This document shows positions 16,635-26,084 of a stretch of DNA of 64,000 bases, piece after piece; position 1 is the stretch's first letter, and each line of letters begins with the position of its first letter. The notes under the pieces were generated by a model. It was not told the origin of the DNA and made no database searches. It saw nothing but the letters and a program-made list of their open reading frames with translations. The position numbers were made by a program, and so were the translations under genes. The DNA is from Rhodanobacteraceae bacterium (GTDB taxonomy: Bacteria > Pseudomonadota > Gammaproteobacteria > Xanthomonadales > Rhodanobacteraceae). The stretch is taken from NCBI GenBank assembly GCA_004299555.1, contig SCQU01000003.1, positions 124,001-188,000 of the forward strand. Reading direction: 5' to 3'.

Positions 16635-19428
16635 ACCCAATTCGCCTTTGATTTCTCCAGTGGACTGGCCTTGGCCGGGCTCGCGTTGGTGGAAGTTTGA
16701 TTTCCACACGCACACGCCGGCGTCGAAGGAGAAGGCCACCCAGCCATGGCAAGCGGCGATCGGTACACCCGACGAGGTGACCCCGGAAAAGTGGCTCCTC
16801 AAGTACATGGCCGCTGGTATCGATTGCCTGGCGATCACCGACCACAACAGCGGTGCGTGGATCGACCTGCTGAAGGCCGCCTATTCGCGATTGTCGCAGA
16901 CCGGCGTGGCGGGCTTTCGCCCCTTGACCTTGTTCCCGGGCGTGGAGGTTTCGGCAAATAGTGGCGTGCACGTTCTCGCCATTTTTGACCCGAACGCCGC
17001 CAAAGCTGGCATCGACGGCCTGCTGGCGACGGTGGGCTACCACGGCACCGAGGGCGACAGTGACGCAGAAACCACACAAAGCATTCAGCAGGTTATCCAA
17101 CTGATTCTGGATGCCGGTGCGATCCCGGTACTGGCGCACGCCGATGGCCCCAAAGGCTTGCTGCGGCTGGAAGACGCGACGCAAAAGCTCGCGGTCAGCG
17201 CACGCACCGTACAGCAGGCACTGACGGTGGATGGCCTGCTTGCGATGGAGTGGACCGGTATACAAGCGCAACCGCATGCTTGCGTGGCCGCTGAGGCTGG
17301 CCGGCTCGCACGGGTGTTGGGCAGCGATTGCCACAACTTTCAAGGCACGCACACACCGGGCAGCCGCTACACGTGGGTGAAGATGGGCACGCCGACGCTG
17401 GAAGGCTTGCGGTTGGCCTTGCTGGATGGCAACGCCACCTCGCTGCGGCGCGTCGAAGATGGTGCACGCGATGATTTCAACCCGTTTCGGGTGCCGGCGA
17501 ATGTCATTCGCGCCATCGAGGTCAAGGATGCGCGGGTCATGGGGCATGGCCAACCGGCGCGTGCCAAGTGTTCACCGTTCTTCAATGCGATCGTGGGCGG
17601 ACGTGGCACCGGCAAGTCCACCTTGGTGCATGCGTTGCGGCTCGCCACGGGGCGCGGCGATGAGCTGCCACGCAGCGGCGAGCCGCGTCGCCAGTTCGAT
17701 GATTTCCAATCGATCAGTACGGGTCGCGAGGACAAGGGCGCACTGCTGGCTGAAACCGAAATTCATGTGACGTGGCAACACGATGGCGATACCTTCCGTT
17801 TGTGCTGGAAGGGCAAGGCCGCGACTGTGGAAGAGCACCAAGGTGGCCAGTGGGCGGGTTCGGCAAGCCAGGTCATCAATGCCGCACGTTTCCCCGTGCG
17901 CATCCTCTCGCAAGGGCAGATTGCGGCCATGGCCAGTGGCGCACGTGGCGGATTGCTGGCGATCGTCGATGAGGCAGGTCATGTCGATCGGCCAAAAGAC
18001 GCGTTCGACGAAGCCCGGCGCGCGTTTCTTGCACAACGTGCCCGGCTGCGCGAGCTGGACGGGCAGCTGGCCGCATTGCCGGAAGTGGAGCGCAAGCTGA
18101 CCGAAGTCACGCGCAAATTGCAGGCTCTGGCGAAGGCCGATCACGCGCAGATTCTGACCGAGTACGCGACCAGCCGTAGGCAATTGCGGGTGATGAAGGC
18201 TACGTTCGATCAACTGTCCACGGAAGCCGCCAGAATGGCGGCGCTGCCCGGCGAGCTGGTGCTGGATGACTGGCCAGCCAACCACTTCGATGTGAGCAAG
18301 GACGTTGATGTGCTGGCATGGCGGCAGGAGCTGGACGCCAAACTCAATAGCGTGCGCGGCAGGTTGCAGGCGATAGCGAACGAGCTTACCGACCTGGTCA
18401 AACTCGAAAAGGCTGACACTCGGGTGCAAGCCTGGGGCGCCCGCGTCAAGGCGGCAGCAGCGGCCCACGAGGCCTTGCAAAAGCAGCTTGCTGCACAGGG
18501 CGTGGGCGATCCGCAGGCATTCGAGCGTCTGACGCAGGAACGGCAAGTGCTGGAGGAGCAACGCAAGACGTTGGCGGAAAGACGGCGCGCTCGTACTGAT
18601 TTGGCGACACAGATCGCAGTGCAACTGGCCTTGTTGCAGGAACGCCGGAGAGCTATCACTGCGGCGCGCCAAGCGTTCATCCAACAGGCGATCAGCGCGA
18701 ACCCGCACGTACGCATGAGCGTGGTGCCGATGGGTTTTGACGCCGAGGTCATCGAGCGCGAACTGCGCGCTCTGCTTGGGGCTGAAGACGATCGCTTTGC
18801 CGATGACATCCTGCAGGTGACCGACGGGGCGGCATCTGGTGGATTGGCGTGGGAGCTAGCGAGTGCCGACGTGGCTAACCGCGACACCGTGCTGGCAACT
18901 GTGAAGGATCGCCTAGTGCAACACGGTGACCAGACCGGCGGGCATCTGCGCAATTATCTCGGGCGGCAACCGCCGGAGTTTTTTGACCGCGTCGAGGCGT
19001 GGTTTCCGGAGGATGATCTCCGCATCGAATACCAACGACAAAATAAATGGCACTCGATCCGCGAGGGCTCGCAGGGCCAGCGCTCGGCGGCGTTGCTGGC
19101 GTTCCTGTTGGCCTTCGGTGAGGAACCGATCGTGCTCGACCAGCCGGAGGACGACTTAGATAATCACCTGATCTACGAGTTGATCGTGCAGCAGATCCGG
19201 CAGAACAAGTTGCGCCGTCAATTGATTGTGGTGACGCACAACGCGAACGTGGTCGTCAACGGCGACGCCGAATTGGTGAACGTGATGGAGTTCGGCGCGG
19301 GGCAGTGTTTTATCAAACAGGCGGGAGCCTTGCAGGAGAAGCCCGTGCGCGAGGAAGTTTGCCGGGTCATGGAGGGCGGGCACGAAGCCTTCAGCCGGCG
19401 CTGGAAGCGCCTTGGCAAGGAGGTGTGA
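16627..19428 (+). CDS. PHP phosphoesterase-SMC-like ATPase (TrlF type)
   Basis: A 933-residue protein joining an N-terminal PHP metal-dependent phosphoesterase or nuclease to an SMC/Rad50-like ATPase. PHP metal residues are FDFHTHT (about 23-29), AITDHNSG (about 74-81), GVEVSAN, AHADGP and GSDCHN. Walker [10 protein letters not shown] is near 323, a long coiled coil spans about 460-700, and Walker [12 protein letters not shown] is near 835. TrlF-family proteins of this architecture occur in defence islands and are expected to sense and cut nucleic acid. The start at ATG 16627 overlaps the methylase end by eight bases. It occupies a place between methylase and DUF499 ATPase where simpler clusters have other or no genes. 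Confidence 0.8.
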   Translation: MSEPNSPLISPVDWPWPGSRWWKFDFHTHTPASKEKATQPWQAAIGTPDEVTPEKWLLKYMAAGIDCLAITDHNSGAWIDLLKAAYSRLSQTGVAGFRPLTLFPGVEVSANSGVHVLAIFDPNAAKAGIDGLLATVGYHGTEGDSDAETTQSIQQVIQLILDAGAIPVLAHADGPKGLLRLEDATQKLAVSARTVQQALTVDGLLAMEWTGIQAQPHACVAAEAGRLARVLGSDCHNFQGTHTPGSRYTWVKMGTPTLEGLRLALLDGNATSLRRVEDGARDDFNPFRVPANVIRAIEVKDARVMGHGQPARAKCSPFFNAIVGGRGTGKSTLVHALRLATGRGDELPRSGEPRRQFDDFQSISTGREDKGALLAETEIHVTWQHDGDTFRLCWKGKAATVEEHQGGQWAGSASQVINAARFPVRILSQGQIAAMASGARGGLLAIVDEAGHVDRPKDAFDEARRAFLAQRARLRELDGQLAALPEVERKLTEVTRKLQALAKADHAQILTEYATSRRQLRVMKATFDQLSTEAARMAALPGELVLDDWPANHFDVSKDVDVLAWRQELDAKLNSVRGRLQAIANELTDLVKLEKADTRVQAWGARVKAAAAAHEALQKQLAAQGVGDPQAFERLTQERQVLEEQRKTLAERRRARTDLATQIAVQLALLQERRRAITAARQAFIQQAISANPHVRMSVVPMGFDAEVIERELRALLGAEDDRFADDILQVTDGAASGGLAWELASADVANRDTVLATVKDRLVQHGDQTGGHLRNYLGRQPPEFFDRVEAWFPEDDLRIEYQRQNKWHSIREGSQGQRSAALLAFLLAFGEEPIVLDQPEDDLDNHLIYELIVQQIRQNKLRRQLIVVTHNANVVVNGDAELVNVMEFGAGQCFIKQAGALQEKPVREEVCRVMEGGHEAFSRRWKRLGKEV

Positions 19429-19429
19429 G

Positions 19430-20701
19430 GTGTTTGCCACTCGCGGAGAACTGCTGGAGAAGATCCGCCTGGGTGAAGACAGCTTCCTTGAACTCAAGGA
19501 AGTGCGCTTTGCTGGTGGCAAGATTCGTGGCCCGGATCAGGATAATCTGGCCGATCGCCTTGCCGCCTTCGCAAACACCGCCGGAGGCGTGTTGCTGCTG
19601 GGCGTGGAAGACACGCGCCGCGAAGTGCTAGGCATTCCGTTGGACCGACTGGATGCGGTGGAGACACTGGTGCGGCAGGCTTGCGAGCAGTCCATCAAGC
19701 CGGCACTGGCGCCGATCATCGAGCGGTTGACGCTGCCGGACTTTGCTGGGAAGGAACAACCCGTGTTGCGGGTTGAGGTCGCGCGCAGCATGTTCGTGCA
19801 TCAGAGTCCCGGGGGTTACCTGCACCGAGTGGGCGCGGCGAAGCAGCCAATTCCGCCGGATCAGTTGGCGCGATTGTTCCAGCAGCGCAGCCAGTCGCGC
19901 TTGATCCGCTTCGATGAGACGCCGGTGCTGCGTGCCGACATGGCCGAGCTTGCAGAGTTGCTATGGCGACGCTTCGTTCCGACACAGAGTGCGGACGATG
20001 ACGTCACTTTGCTGGGCAAGTTGGCGATGGCAGGTCAGACAGATGATGGCACTTGGCACCCAACGGTGGCCGGGTTGTTGATGGGCAGTGAGCGTGCGGT
20101 GAAATACCTGCCGGGTGCACTCGTCCAGGCGGTTGCTTATCGCGGCGCAAGGATCGACACGGACGACGTGGCGCCGTATCAATTGGATGCCGCGGATATC
20201 ACTGGCCCGCTGGATCGACAGATCACACAGGCTTGCGCGTTCGTCGCACGCAACGCATTTGTTGCGGCGGCGAAATTGGCACAGGGTGGGCGCGCGGACT
20301 TGCCGGCGTTCGATGCCTTGGCTGTGTTCGAGGCCATTACGAACGCTGTGGCGCACCGCGATTACTCAATCGCAGGTGCCAAGATTCGGTTGCGTCTGTT
20401 TGCAGATCGGCTGGAGATCTATTCACCGGGCATGCTGCCCAACACGATGACGCCGGAAAGCCTGCGTTTTCGTCAATCCGCGCGCAATGAAGCCCTGACC
20501 AGCCTGCTAGCGCGTTGCCCGGTTGATGACATTGGGGCGCCGAATCACCGCAGCCACATCATGGACAAGCGTGGTGAGGGCGTGGGCATCATTCTTGACC
20601 GCAGCGAGAAGCTGTCTGGGCGAGCGCCTAAATACGAATTGATGGATAACAGTGAGCTGCGTTTGACGATCTACGCAGCTGATGGAGCAACAAGCGTATG
20701 A
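19430..20701 (+). CDS. AlbA_2 (Schlafen-type) ATP-binding protein
   Basis: A 423-residue protein. An N-terminal AlbA_2 domain (FLELKEVR near 19-26, then [20 protein letters not shown] near 44-63) is followed by a C-terminal GHKL-like ATPase region ([14 protein letters not shown] near 299-312). Such proteins have been annotated as helicases or regulators, and AlbA_2/Schlafen domains are linked to RNA cleavage in antiviral contexts. GTG 19430 follows AAGGAGG (19418-19424) inside the end of the TrlF gene, so the two are coupled by one base. The stop overlaps the DUF499 start. Which domain activity is used cannot be told from sequence. Confidence 0.8.
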   Translation: MFATRGELLEKIRLGEDSFLELKEVRFAGGKIRGPDQDNLADRLAAFANTAGGVLLLGVEDTRREVLGIPLDRLDAVETLVRQACEQSIKPALAPIIERLTLPDFAGKEQPVLRVEVARSMFVHQSPGGYLHRVGAAKQPIPPDQLARLFQQRSQSRLIRFDETPVLRADMAELAELLWRRFVPTQSADDDVTLLGKLAMAGQTDDGTWHPTVAGLLMGSERAVKYLPGALVQAVAYRGARIDTDDVAPYQLDAADITGPLDRQITQACAFVARNAFVAAAKLAQGGRADLPAFDALAVFEAITNAVAHRDYSIAGAKIRLRLFADRLEIYSPGMLPNTMTPESLRFRQSARNEALTSLLARCPVDDIGAPNHRSHIMDKRGEGVGIILDRSEKLSGRAPKYELMDNSELRLTIYAADGATSV

Positions 20702-23502
20702 ACCTCAAACCTTGGCGTGAAATCGCCGTCCCGCACGAAGACGTGCGCAAGGGCACGTTTGTGCAGGCCGAGTTCGCGGCCGACATCAGCCGCGTGCACG
20801 ACGGCTCGGCAAGCGACGAATACCAGCAGCCGGAGCTGTTCTTCCAGCGCACGTTCATCACCGAAGGCATGGCGGCGCTGCTGACGTCGGTCGCCAAGCG
20901 CCTGACGCATGGCGCGGGCGACCCGGTCATCCAGTTGCAGACGGCGTTCGGCGGCGGCAAGACGCATACGCTGCTGGCGGTGATGCACATGGTTGCGGGT
21001 GTGCCGGCCGCGAAGTTGGTCGGCCTTCCGGCGATCCTGAAAGCCGCGCACATCGACGCCGTGCCGAAAGCGACGGTGGTGGTGCTGGATGGCATCAACC
21101 TGTCGCCTAGCAAGCCGCGCAAGGTGCAGGGCCATACGCTGCGCACGCTGTGGGGTGAACTCGCGTGGCAGCTTGGCGGTGAGGCGGCCTATGCCGAGGT
21201 TGCCGAAGCCGATGCGACTGGCACGTCGCCCGGCAAGGTTGCGCTGGGCGCGCTGCTGAAGGCGCATTCGCCGTGCGTGATCCTGATCGATGAGCTGGTG
21301 GCGTATCTCCGCCAGTTCGAGGAAGGCAAGTCGTACACCGGCGGCACCTTCGATTCCAACCTGAGTTTCATACAGGCGCTGACGGAAGCCATGAAGGCGG
21401 CACCCAACGCGGTGTCGCTGGTGTCGCTGCCGGAGTCGGATACGGAAGGTGGCAGCGCCCACGGCATCCACACGCTGCGTACCCTTGAGCACTTTTTCGG
21501 GCGCGTGCAGGCGATCTGGAAGCCGGTCAGTACCGAAGAGTCGTTCGAGATCGTGCGGCGACGGTTGTTCTCCGAGATTCGCGATCCGGATGCGGCCAAC
21601 GCGGTGTGCGATGCGTTTGCGAAGGCCTACGTCGAGCACGCCGATTCGCTGCCCGGCGAAACGCAGGAAGCGCGCTATCGCGACCGGTTGCGCGCGGCGT
21701 ATCCGATCCACCCCGAGGTGTTCGCACGCCTGTACGAAGACTGGTCGAGCCTGCCCAACTTCCAGCGCACGCGCGGCGTGCTGAAGCTGATGGCGCGGGT
21801 GATCCATCGTCTGTGGCAGGACAACAATCAGGATGCGCTGCTGCTGCCGGGCAGCTTGCCACTGTATGACAGCGAGGTGGCGACCGAGCTGACCAACTAC
21901 CTCGGTCAGGGCTGGGACCCGGTGATCGAGCACGACGTCGATGGCGAGCACAGTGAACCGGCGGAGCTCGACGCGCGCGAGCCGCGCTTCGGCGCCGTGC
22001 AGGCGTGCCGGCGTGCGGCGCGCTGCATTTTCCTTGGCAGCGCACCGGGTTCGGTCAACCAGACCGCACGCGGCGTTGAAACCAACCGCGTGCTGCTGGG
22101 GTGCCTGCAGCCCGGCCAGCAACCGCATGTGTATCGCGATGCGCTGGGCCGGCTGGAGACGCGCCTGACGTACCTCAACAAGGGCAATGACCGCTGGTGG
22201 CTGGACGTACGACCGAACCTGCGCCGCGAGATGGAAGAGCGCAAGAGGCGCTTTGAAGCCGCCGAGGTCACGGATGAGATCCGCGGCGCGTTGCGCCGGG
22301 TCATGGGCAGCACGACGTTCAACGTCCACGTGTTCACGCCGGCGGCGGATGTGCCGGATGACTGGTCGATCAGACTGGTGGTGCTGACGCCCGATCAGGC
22401 GTGGACACGTAGCGGAGCGAACCCGGCACGGGATGCTGCCGCCGCCATCCTACGGTTGCGCGGCGAGCAGCCGCGCATGAAGCAGAACCGACTGTTGTTC
22501 CTTGCCGCCGATGGTGATCAGGTACGGCACCTGCGGGATACCGTGCGCGCGTTGCTGGCGTGGCGGAGCATCGAGGCGGATGCCAAAGAGCTGCGGATGA
22601 CCCTCGATAACCTGCAGCAGCGGCAGGTAGCGCAGTACAAGGACAAGACCGCGGAATCCGTGTTGCGCATCGTTCGCGAGGCGTTTAAGTGGCTGGTGGC
22701 CCCGAGCCAAGTCATCGATCACCACGGCAAGCCGAGCGACATCGAGTGGGAGTCGTTCGCGCTTAACCCGGCGGCGCCAGGTTTGGGTAAGGAGATCGAG
22801 CGCGTCCTGCGCGAAAACGAGTTGGTGATCAGCGAATGGGCGCCAGTTCACCTGCACAACCTGCTGACCAAGTGGTTCTGGCGTGACGGTGTGAGCGATG
22901 CCAACGCCCAGGATGTGTGGGAGAAGAGCTGCACATACCTGTATTTCCCGCGGCTCGCGGGTTCCAGTGTGATGCAGGCCACCATTGCGGCCGGCGCGAC
23001 CAGTCGCGATTTCTTCGGGCTTGCGAGCGACCGCAACGATGACGCGTACCGCGGGTTCTCATTTGGCAAGTCGGCCGCGATCTTCATGGATGCGCTGCTG
23101 CTGATTGAACCCAAGGCTGCGGCCGCGTATGCGGCGCGTATGCAGCCCGCGTACGCCCCAACGTCTGTAGGGGGTGAGAGCATGCGTGGTTCGGCCGGCG
23201 TGCCTGGCTTGACCAATTCCGGTGCTGCGATCACCGTTGGCGCGACCTCGACGGCTGGTGGTTTTCCGCCGCGGCCGAGGCGTTATTTCGCGACCGTGGA
23301 GTTGGACCCAGTGCGCGCTGCGGTCGAGTTCTCGAAAATCCAGAACGAACTGATCGGCTTATTTACGGCGAACCCGTCGTCCCGGGTGACCATCAAGGTG
23401 GACATCGAAGTTAGCGATAACCACGGGTTCGACGAGACCACCGTTCGCGCGGCGAAGGAAAACGGTAAAACGCTTGGGGTGAAGAGTTCGGGGTTCGAAT
23501 AG
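20698..23502 (+). CDS. DUF499 AAA+ ATPase (defence-associated)
   Basis: A 934-residue ATPase of the DUF499/COG1483 family, which co-occurs with DUF1156 methylases and SNF2 helicases in predicted antiphage clusters. The N-terminus has the family opening ([17 protein letters not shown]). Walker [13 protein letters not shown] is near residue 84 and Walker [12 protein letters not shown] near 195. The rest is a long helical region with a Ser/Gly-rich linker around 825-850. The start overlaps the previous stop (ATGA). It ends the operon. Its role is probably motor or DNA-loading, in concert with the methylase and helicase. Confidence 0.85.
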   Translation: MNLKPWREIAVPHEDVRKGTFVQAEFAADISRVHDGSASDEYQQPELFFQRTFITEGMAALLTSVAKRLTHGAGDPVIQLQTAFGGGKTHTLLAVMHMVAGVPAAKLVGLPAILKAAHIDAVPKATVVVLDGINLSPSKPRKVQGHTLRTLWGELAWQLGGEAAYAEVAEADATGTSPGKVALGALLKAHSPCVILIDELVAYLRQFEEGKSYTGGTFDSNLSFIQALTEAMKAAPNAVSLVSLPESDTEGGSAHGIHTLRTLEHFFGRVQAIWKPVSTEESFEIVRRRLFSEIRDPDAANAVCDAFAKAYVEHADSLPGETQEARYRDRLRAAYPIHPEVFARLYEDWSSLPNFQRTRGVLKLMARVIHRLWQDNNQDALLLPGSLPLYDSEVATELTNYLGQGWDPVIEHDVDGEHSEPAELDAREPRFGAVQACRRAARCIFLGSAPGSVNQTARGVETNRVLLGCLQPGQQPHVYRDALGRLETRLTYLNKGNDRWWLDVRPNLRREMEERKRRFEAAEVTDEIRGALRRVMGSTTFNVHVFTPAADVPDDWSIRLVVLTPDQAWTRSGANPARDAAAAILRLRGEQPRMKQNRLLFLAADGDQVRHLRDTVRALLAWRSIEADAKELRMTLDNLQQRQVAQYKDKTAESVLRIVREAFKWLVAPSQVIDHHGKPSDIEWESFALNPAAPGLGKEIERVLRENELVISEWAPVHLHNLLTKWFWRDGVSDANAQDVWEKSCTYLYFPRLAGSSVMQATIAAGATSRDFFGLASDRNDDAYRGFSFGKSAAIFMDALLLIEPKAAAAYAARMQPAYAPTSVGGESMRGSAGVPGLTNSGAAITVGATSTAGGFPPRPRRYFATVELDPVRAAVEFSKIQNELIGLFTANPSSRVTIKVDIEVSDNHGFDETTVRAAKENGKTLGVKSSGFE

Positions 23503-23535
23503 TTGCGTTGCACGGTACGGTATGCGTCGGCATGT

Positions 23536-23790
23536 CTAGGCAGTTCTACCAACATCTATGCGATTTTGGCTAGATTTGCTCGCGACGGGGGCAGCCCGCC
23601 AGGCCAGCTTCGCGGCGAGTCCCTTCGCGGTCGAGTTGTAGTAGCGCATCAGCATTTGCAGGGTGGCGTGCCCCATAACCTCGGCGAGCTCGTGCGCCTG
23701 CAGCACTTGGGTAAACCGTGACGCAGCGTCGTGGCGCAGGTCGTACAGCCACGGGTCAGTGGGAAGTCGTTCGTCGGGCGGTTGGCGCCG
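23536..23790 (-). pseudogene. C-terminal stump of a tyrosine recombinase
   Basis: Read on the minus strand, the frame ending at the stop 23536-23538 contains LRHDAASRF, then GHATLQMLMRYYN. These are the His-x-x-Arg box, the second His and the catalytic Tyr region of phage-type integrases. No N-terminal domain or first catalytic Arg is present upstream, and no start leads into it. It is a decayed second integrase just outside the defence operon. It resembles, but is clearly distinct from, the C-terminus of the intact integrase at 24674. Confidence 0.75.
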
Positions 23791-23832
23791 ATGAATGATT
23801 GATTCGCCGCTCCGCTATCGTCCGCGCCCGGA

Positions 23833-24183
23833 TTACGCCGCCCGGATCAGAAACTCGCTGGCCTTGGCGATCGGGCGCACGTTCCGCGCCTGCCGCTGCA
23901 ACTCCACCAACCCGTAATGCTCCATGGTCTTCAACGTGCGCGACAGATTGCTGGCCGCACGCCCGCTCAGCTCGGCCAGGCGATTGAGAGATTCGGGCTC
24001 CTCATCGCGGATCAACTTGAGGAGGGCGCGGTTGTCGTCGGATAGCACTTCCGCCAGCGAGCGCATGGAGGTGAACCAAATCTTCGGCTCGTCGGGTGCA
24101 GGCTTGTGCTCGCCACGCGCGATGGCGCGGGCACGCGCGCGGATTGCATCCTGCGAGGCGATACCAATGATGACCTTGTTCAT
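23833..24183 (-). CDS. TumA-like winged-helix antitoxin
   Basis: A 116-residue DNA-binding protein. A winged helix covers about 45-105 (RALLKLIRDEEPESLNRLAE, then RAASNLSRTLKTMEHYGLVE), the arrangement seen in the HTH partner of TumE-type toxins and archaeal-type putative transcription regulators. Its start overlaps the stop of the upstream toxin gene by four bases. It would repress the pair and neutralise the toxin. Toxin first and antitoxin second is the order usual for this type. Confidence 0.7.
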   Translation of the reverse strand: MNKVIIGIASQDAIRARARAIARGEHKPAPDEPKIWFTSMRSLAEVLSDDNRALLKLIRDEEPESLNRLAELSGRAASNLSRTLKTMEHYGLVELQRQARNVRPIAKASEFLIRAA

Positions 24184-24548
24184 GTGCGTACCTCCTTCAA
24201 CACGCGATCGACCTCATCGAAGAAGTCGTTGAGCAACTGATCGGCGCTGGTGAATGTGTAGGGGACGCCTTTGTCCCGTGCGTGCCGATGCTTGTGGTCG
24301 AACTCCAGCCGGCGACCGCTGAACCGCTTGCGCTTGGGCGGCTTGATCGCGTGCGCGTTGTCATAGCCCAACAGTCGCGTTCCGTAACGGTCGTGCAGCG
24401 TGAGCGCATAGCGGACGCCGTGTGGAATGTGCTCGTTCGGTTCAACCTGCCATGCCTCGATCCTGATCCAGTAGCCGTCCCCCTGATCGTAGATTTCGCC
24501 ATGCAGCAACAGCAAGGTTTCCAGGCTCGGGTTGGGCAATGTCTGCAT
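24180..24548 (-). CDS. TumE-like toxin (DUF6516 type)
   Basis: A 122-residue basic protein resembling TumE/DUF6516 toxins, predicted ribonucleases. Recognisable parts are RYALTLHDRYGTRLLGYDNAH, a basic central patch KPPKRKRFSGRRLEFDHKH, and PYTFTSADQLLNDFFDEVD near the end. I prefer ATG 24548 over the in-frame ATG 24575, because the perfect palindrome 24551-24565 then becomes a non-coding operator overlapping the ribosome-binding site (GGTGAT). It is coupled to the antitoxin by ATGA. Confidence 0.7.
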   Translation of the reverse strand: MQTLPNPSLETLLLLHGEIYDQGDGYWIRIEAWQVEPNEHIPHGVRYALTLHDRYGTRLLGYDNAHAIKPPKRKRFSGRRLEFDHKHRHARDKGVPYTFTSADQLLNDFFDEVDRVLKEVRT

Positions 24549-24550
24549 GT

Positions 24551-24565
24551 TATCACCAGGTGATA
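24551..24565. promoter_or_regulatory. Candidate operator of the TumE/TumA pair
   Basis: TATCACCAGGTGATA is a perfect 15-bp palindrome ending two bases before the preferred toxin start. Its placement over the ribosome-binding site fits autoregulation by the winged-helix antitoxin. Confidence 0.5.
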
Positions 24566-24673
24566 TGTAAACCAAGTCGGCAGACTGCCCAGCTCTAGGC
24601 CGGGCGCACCTTGGTCGCGGGCCGGAAGTTGCACAACGTATCGCGTGCGCCCGCCCAACAGGGAGCGAGCAGC

Positions 24674-25750
24674 CTACCTTGATTCGTTGGCGGAGTCGTC
24701 TCGGCCGGCCCCACGCATCCGCTTCGCCAGTTCCTTCGGGTCGGGGTTGTAGTAACGCGCGAGCATGCGCAGGTCCTTGTGGCCGGTGATGCTACGCAAA
24801 TCCAGTACGCCGAACGTTTGCGCCAGCCTTGTCGTGGCCTCGTGGCGCTCATCGTGCAACCGCACGTCGACCAGAAAGGCCGGGTCGGGCTTCGTGTGCT
24901 TCTCCTTGCAATCCGCCTCGTACTGCGCCCGGGCGCGTCTCACGGCGCGTCCGAAGGCTTTGGTGAAGGCGTTTATGCCGATGCCAAACACGCGCCCGTC
25001 GATACGACGAGGCAGGCTCCGCAGAATGTCGATCGCAGCCGGCGAAAGCGGCACGGTGCGGTGGGTGCCGTTTTTGGTGGCAGGCAAAAACGCCGTGGCA
25101 TCTGGCAGGTTGACGTGCTGCCAGCGCAATGCGTGGAGCTCGCCGCGCCGCATCGCGGTTTCCTGCAGCAGGCGGACAAATGCGGGGAGTTCGCTGGACC
25201 CGGTAGCGGCAATGATCGCTTCAAGCTCCGGGTCGGTAACTCGGCGCGAACGTGCGTCGCGCACGACGGGCAACGCAACATCGCGGGCAGGGTTTTGCAG
25301 ACCCGACATGCCCCATTCCTTCCGGGCTACGGTGAACAGGTGCGACAGCAGCGCCATTCGGCGCCGGATCGTTGCCGGCTTCACGCCGTCGCGCTTCCAC
25401 TTGTCCCTCAGGCGGGCAAGGTCGCCACCGTCGACACGCTGCAGACCGCGGTCAAGCAGTGAACCGGCATCCTCACGGATGATGCGCAGCACCGATGCCT
25501 CACTTACAGCACTGCGCTTGCGTGGCGTCACCTCGTTCTCGTACCGGGTCAGGGCGTCGCGTAGGCTGGTGCGCTCCGCCTCGCTGGTATCGCGCCACAC
25601 TCCGCGTTGTATCTGGTCCTCGGTTTGTCGCGCCCATGCCTCGGCATCGGCACGGAGCCGGAAGGTCTTGGCACGCAGGCGAACGCCGAACCGCGGCAGC
25701 CTGATGATCGCCTTCCAGTGTCCGGAATCCCGGCGCGTGATCGTAGCCAT
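24674..25750 (-). CDS. int: Tyrosine recombinase integrase of the island
   Basis: A 358-residue phage-type site-specific recombinase. An N-terminal arm-binding domain (about 1-60) and SAM-like core-binding domain (about 65-150) precede the catalytic domain. That domain has AMRRGELHAL (catalytic Arg), LHDERHE (His-x-x-Arg) and GHKDLRMLARYYNP (second His and nucleophilic Tyr). It reads from the attachment site inward, the usual tRNA-island arrangement. ATG 25750 is preferred to an in-frame TTG at 25774. Two TGTACCC repeats lie just upstream. No excisionase is visible beside it. Confidence 0.9.
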   Translation of the reverse strand: MATITRRDSGHWKAIIRLPRFGVRLRAKTFRLRADAEAWARQTEDQIQRGVWRDTSEAERTSLRDALTRYENEVTPRKRSAVSEASVLRIIREDAGSLLDRGLQRVDGGDLARLRDKWKRDGVKPATIRRRMALLSHLFTVARKEWGMSGLQNPARDVALPVVRDARSRRVTDPELEAIIAATGSSELPAFVRLLQETAMRRGELHALRWQHVNLPDATAFLPATKNGTHRTVPLSPAAIDILRSLPRRIDGRVFGIGINAFTKAFGRAVRRARAQYEADCKEKHTKPDPAFLVDVRLHDERHEATTRLAQTFGVLDLRSITGHKDLRMLARYYNPDPKELAKRMRGAGRDDSANESR

Positions 25751-25753
25751 CAC

Positions 25754-25772
25754 TGTACCCGATCGTGTACCC
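25754..25772. repeat. Direct repeat just upstream of int
   Basis: TGTACCC at 25754-25760 and again at 25766-25772, 12 bp apart, about one helical turn. It lies between the integrase start and the att core, so it may be an integrase arm site or a regulator site. Confidence 0.4.
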
Positions 25773-25831
25773 AATGACGCGACGATACTCTATAAATGGC
25801 TTAGCGCATAGCTTTCAGAGTGCGCTATTTT

Positions 25832-25876
25832 GCATTCGTAATGCGTGGGTCGGGGGTTCGACTCCCTCTTCCGGCA
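25832..25876 (+). other. attR: displaced 3' half of tRNA-Thr(CGT)
   Basis: The sequence begins in an anticodon arm (GCATTCGTAATGC, loop TTCGTAA with anticodon CGT). It continues through a variable loop, a T-arm (GGGGG, TTCGACT, CCCTC) and the acceptor 3' strand TTCCGGC plus discriminator A. The matching 5' strand, GCCGGAA, is absent; the preceding bases fold instead as a TAGCGCA/TGCGCTA inverted repeat (25802-25808, 25821-25827). So this is the att repeat left at the far end of a tRNA-integrated island, not a functional tRNA. CCA is not encoded. Confidence 0.8.
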
Positions 25877-26084
25877 TATCCTTCGCGGCGCTACCTTGCA
25901 GGCGCAAACCATCCACTGGATTGGCCGGCATACGCTGTGGCCCAACCCGAGGTAGCCGACGACCTGCAATGAAGCGTCTGGCCGGCTGGCTCCATGGCTC
26001 TCGATGCAGTGAGGACGCCACGAAGAAGCCGGGTTGCCGCAAGTGGCCCGCCTTGGGCGTGCCGTCCGTTGCGAGCATCCCCGC
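25877..26084. other. Gene-free stretch after the island junction
   Basis: About 210 bp of chromosomal sequence between attR and the SRAP gene. I see no gene or clear signal in it. Confidence 0.5.

Larger units (their letters stand above)
1..25876. mobile_element. Right part of a tRNA-Thr-integrated genomic island (ICE-like) carrying a defence cassette
   Basis: The stretch from the window start to 25876 has mobile-element content: replication primase, coupling ATPase, RadC, defence genes, toxin-antitoxin pairs and a tyrosine integrase. Its right boundary is a 45-bp 3' half of tRNA-Thr(CGT) with no matching 5' half. Beyond it, ordinary chromosomal genes begin. The displaced 3' half implies that the element entered the tRNA 3' end, so the intact tRNA-Thr and the left att copy should lie before position 1. 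No relaxase or mating-pair genes are visible, so whether the element can still conjugate cannot be judged here. Confidence 0.75.

Noticed and set aside
6878-23502. DISARM or BREX system
   Set aside because: The SNF2 helicase and a methylase are suggestive, but no drmA, drmB or drmC and no pglZ, brxC or brxL equivalents are present. The methylase is DUF1156 type and the partner is DUF499.
25802-25876. Functional tRNA-Thr gene
   Set aside because: Only the anticodon loop, T-arm and 3' acceptor strand are present. No 5' acceptor strand or D-arm can be formed from the preceding bases.
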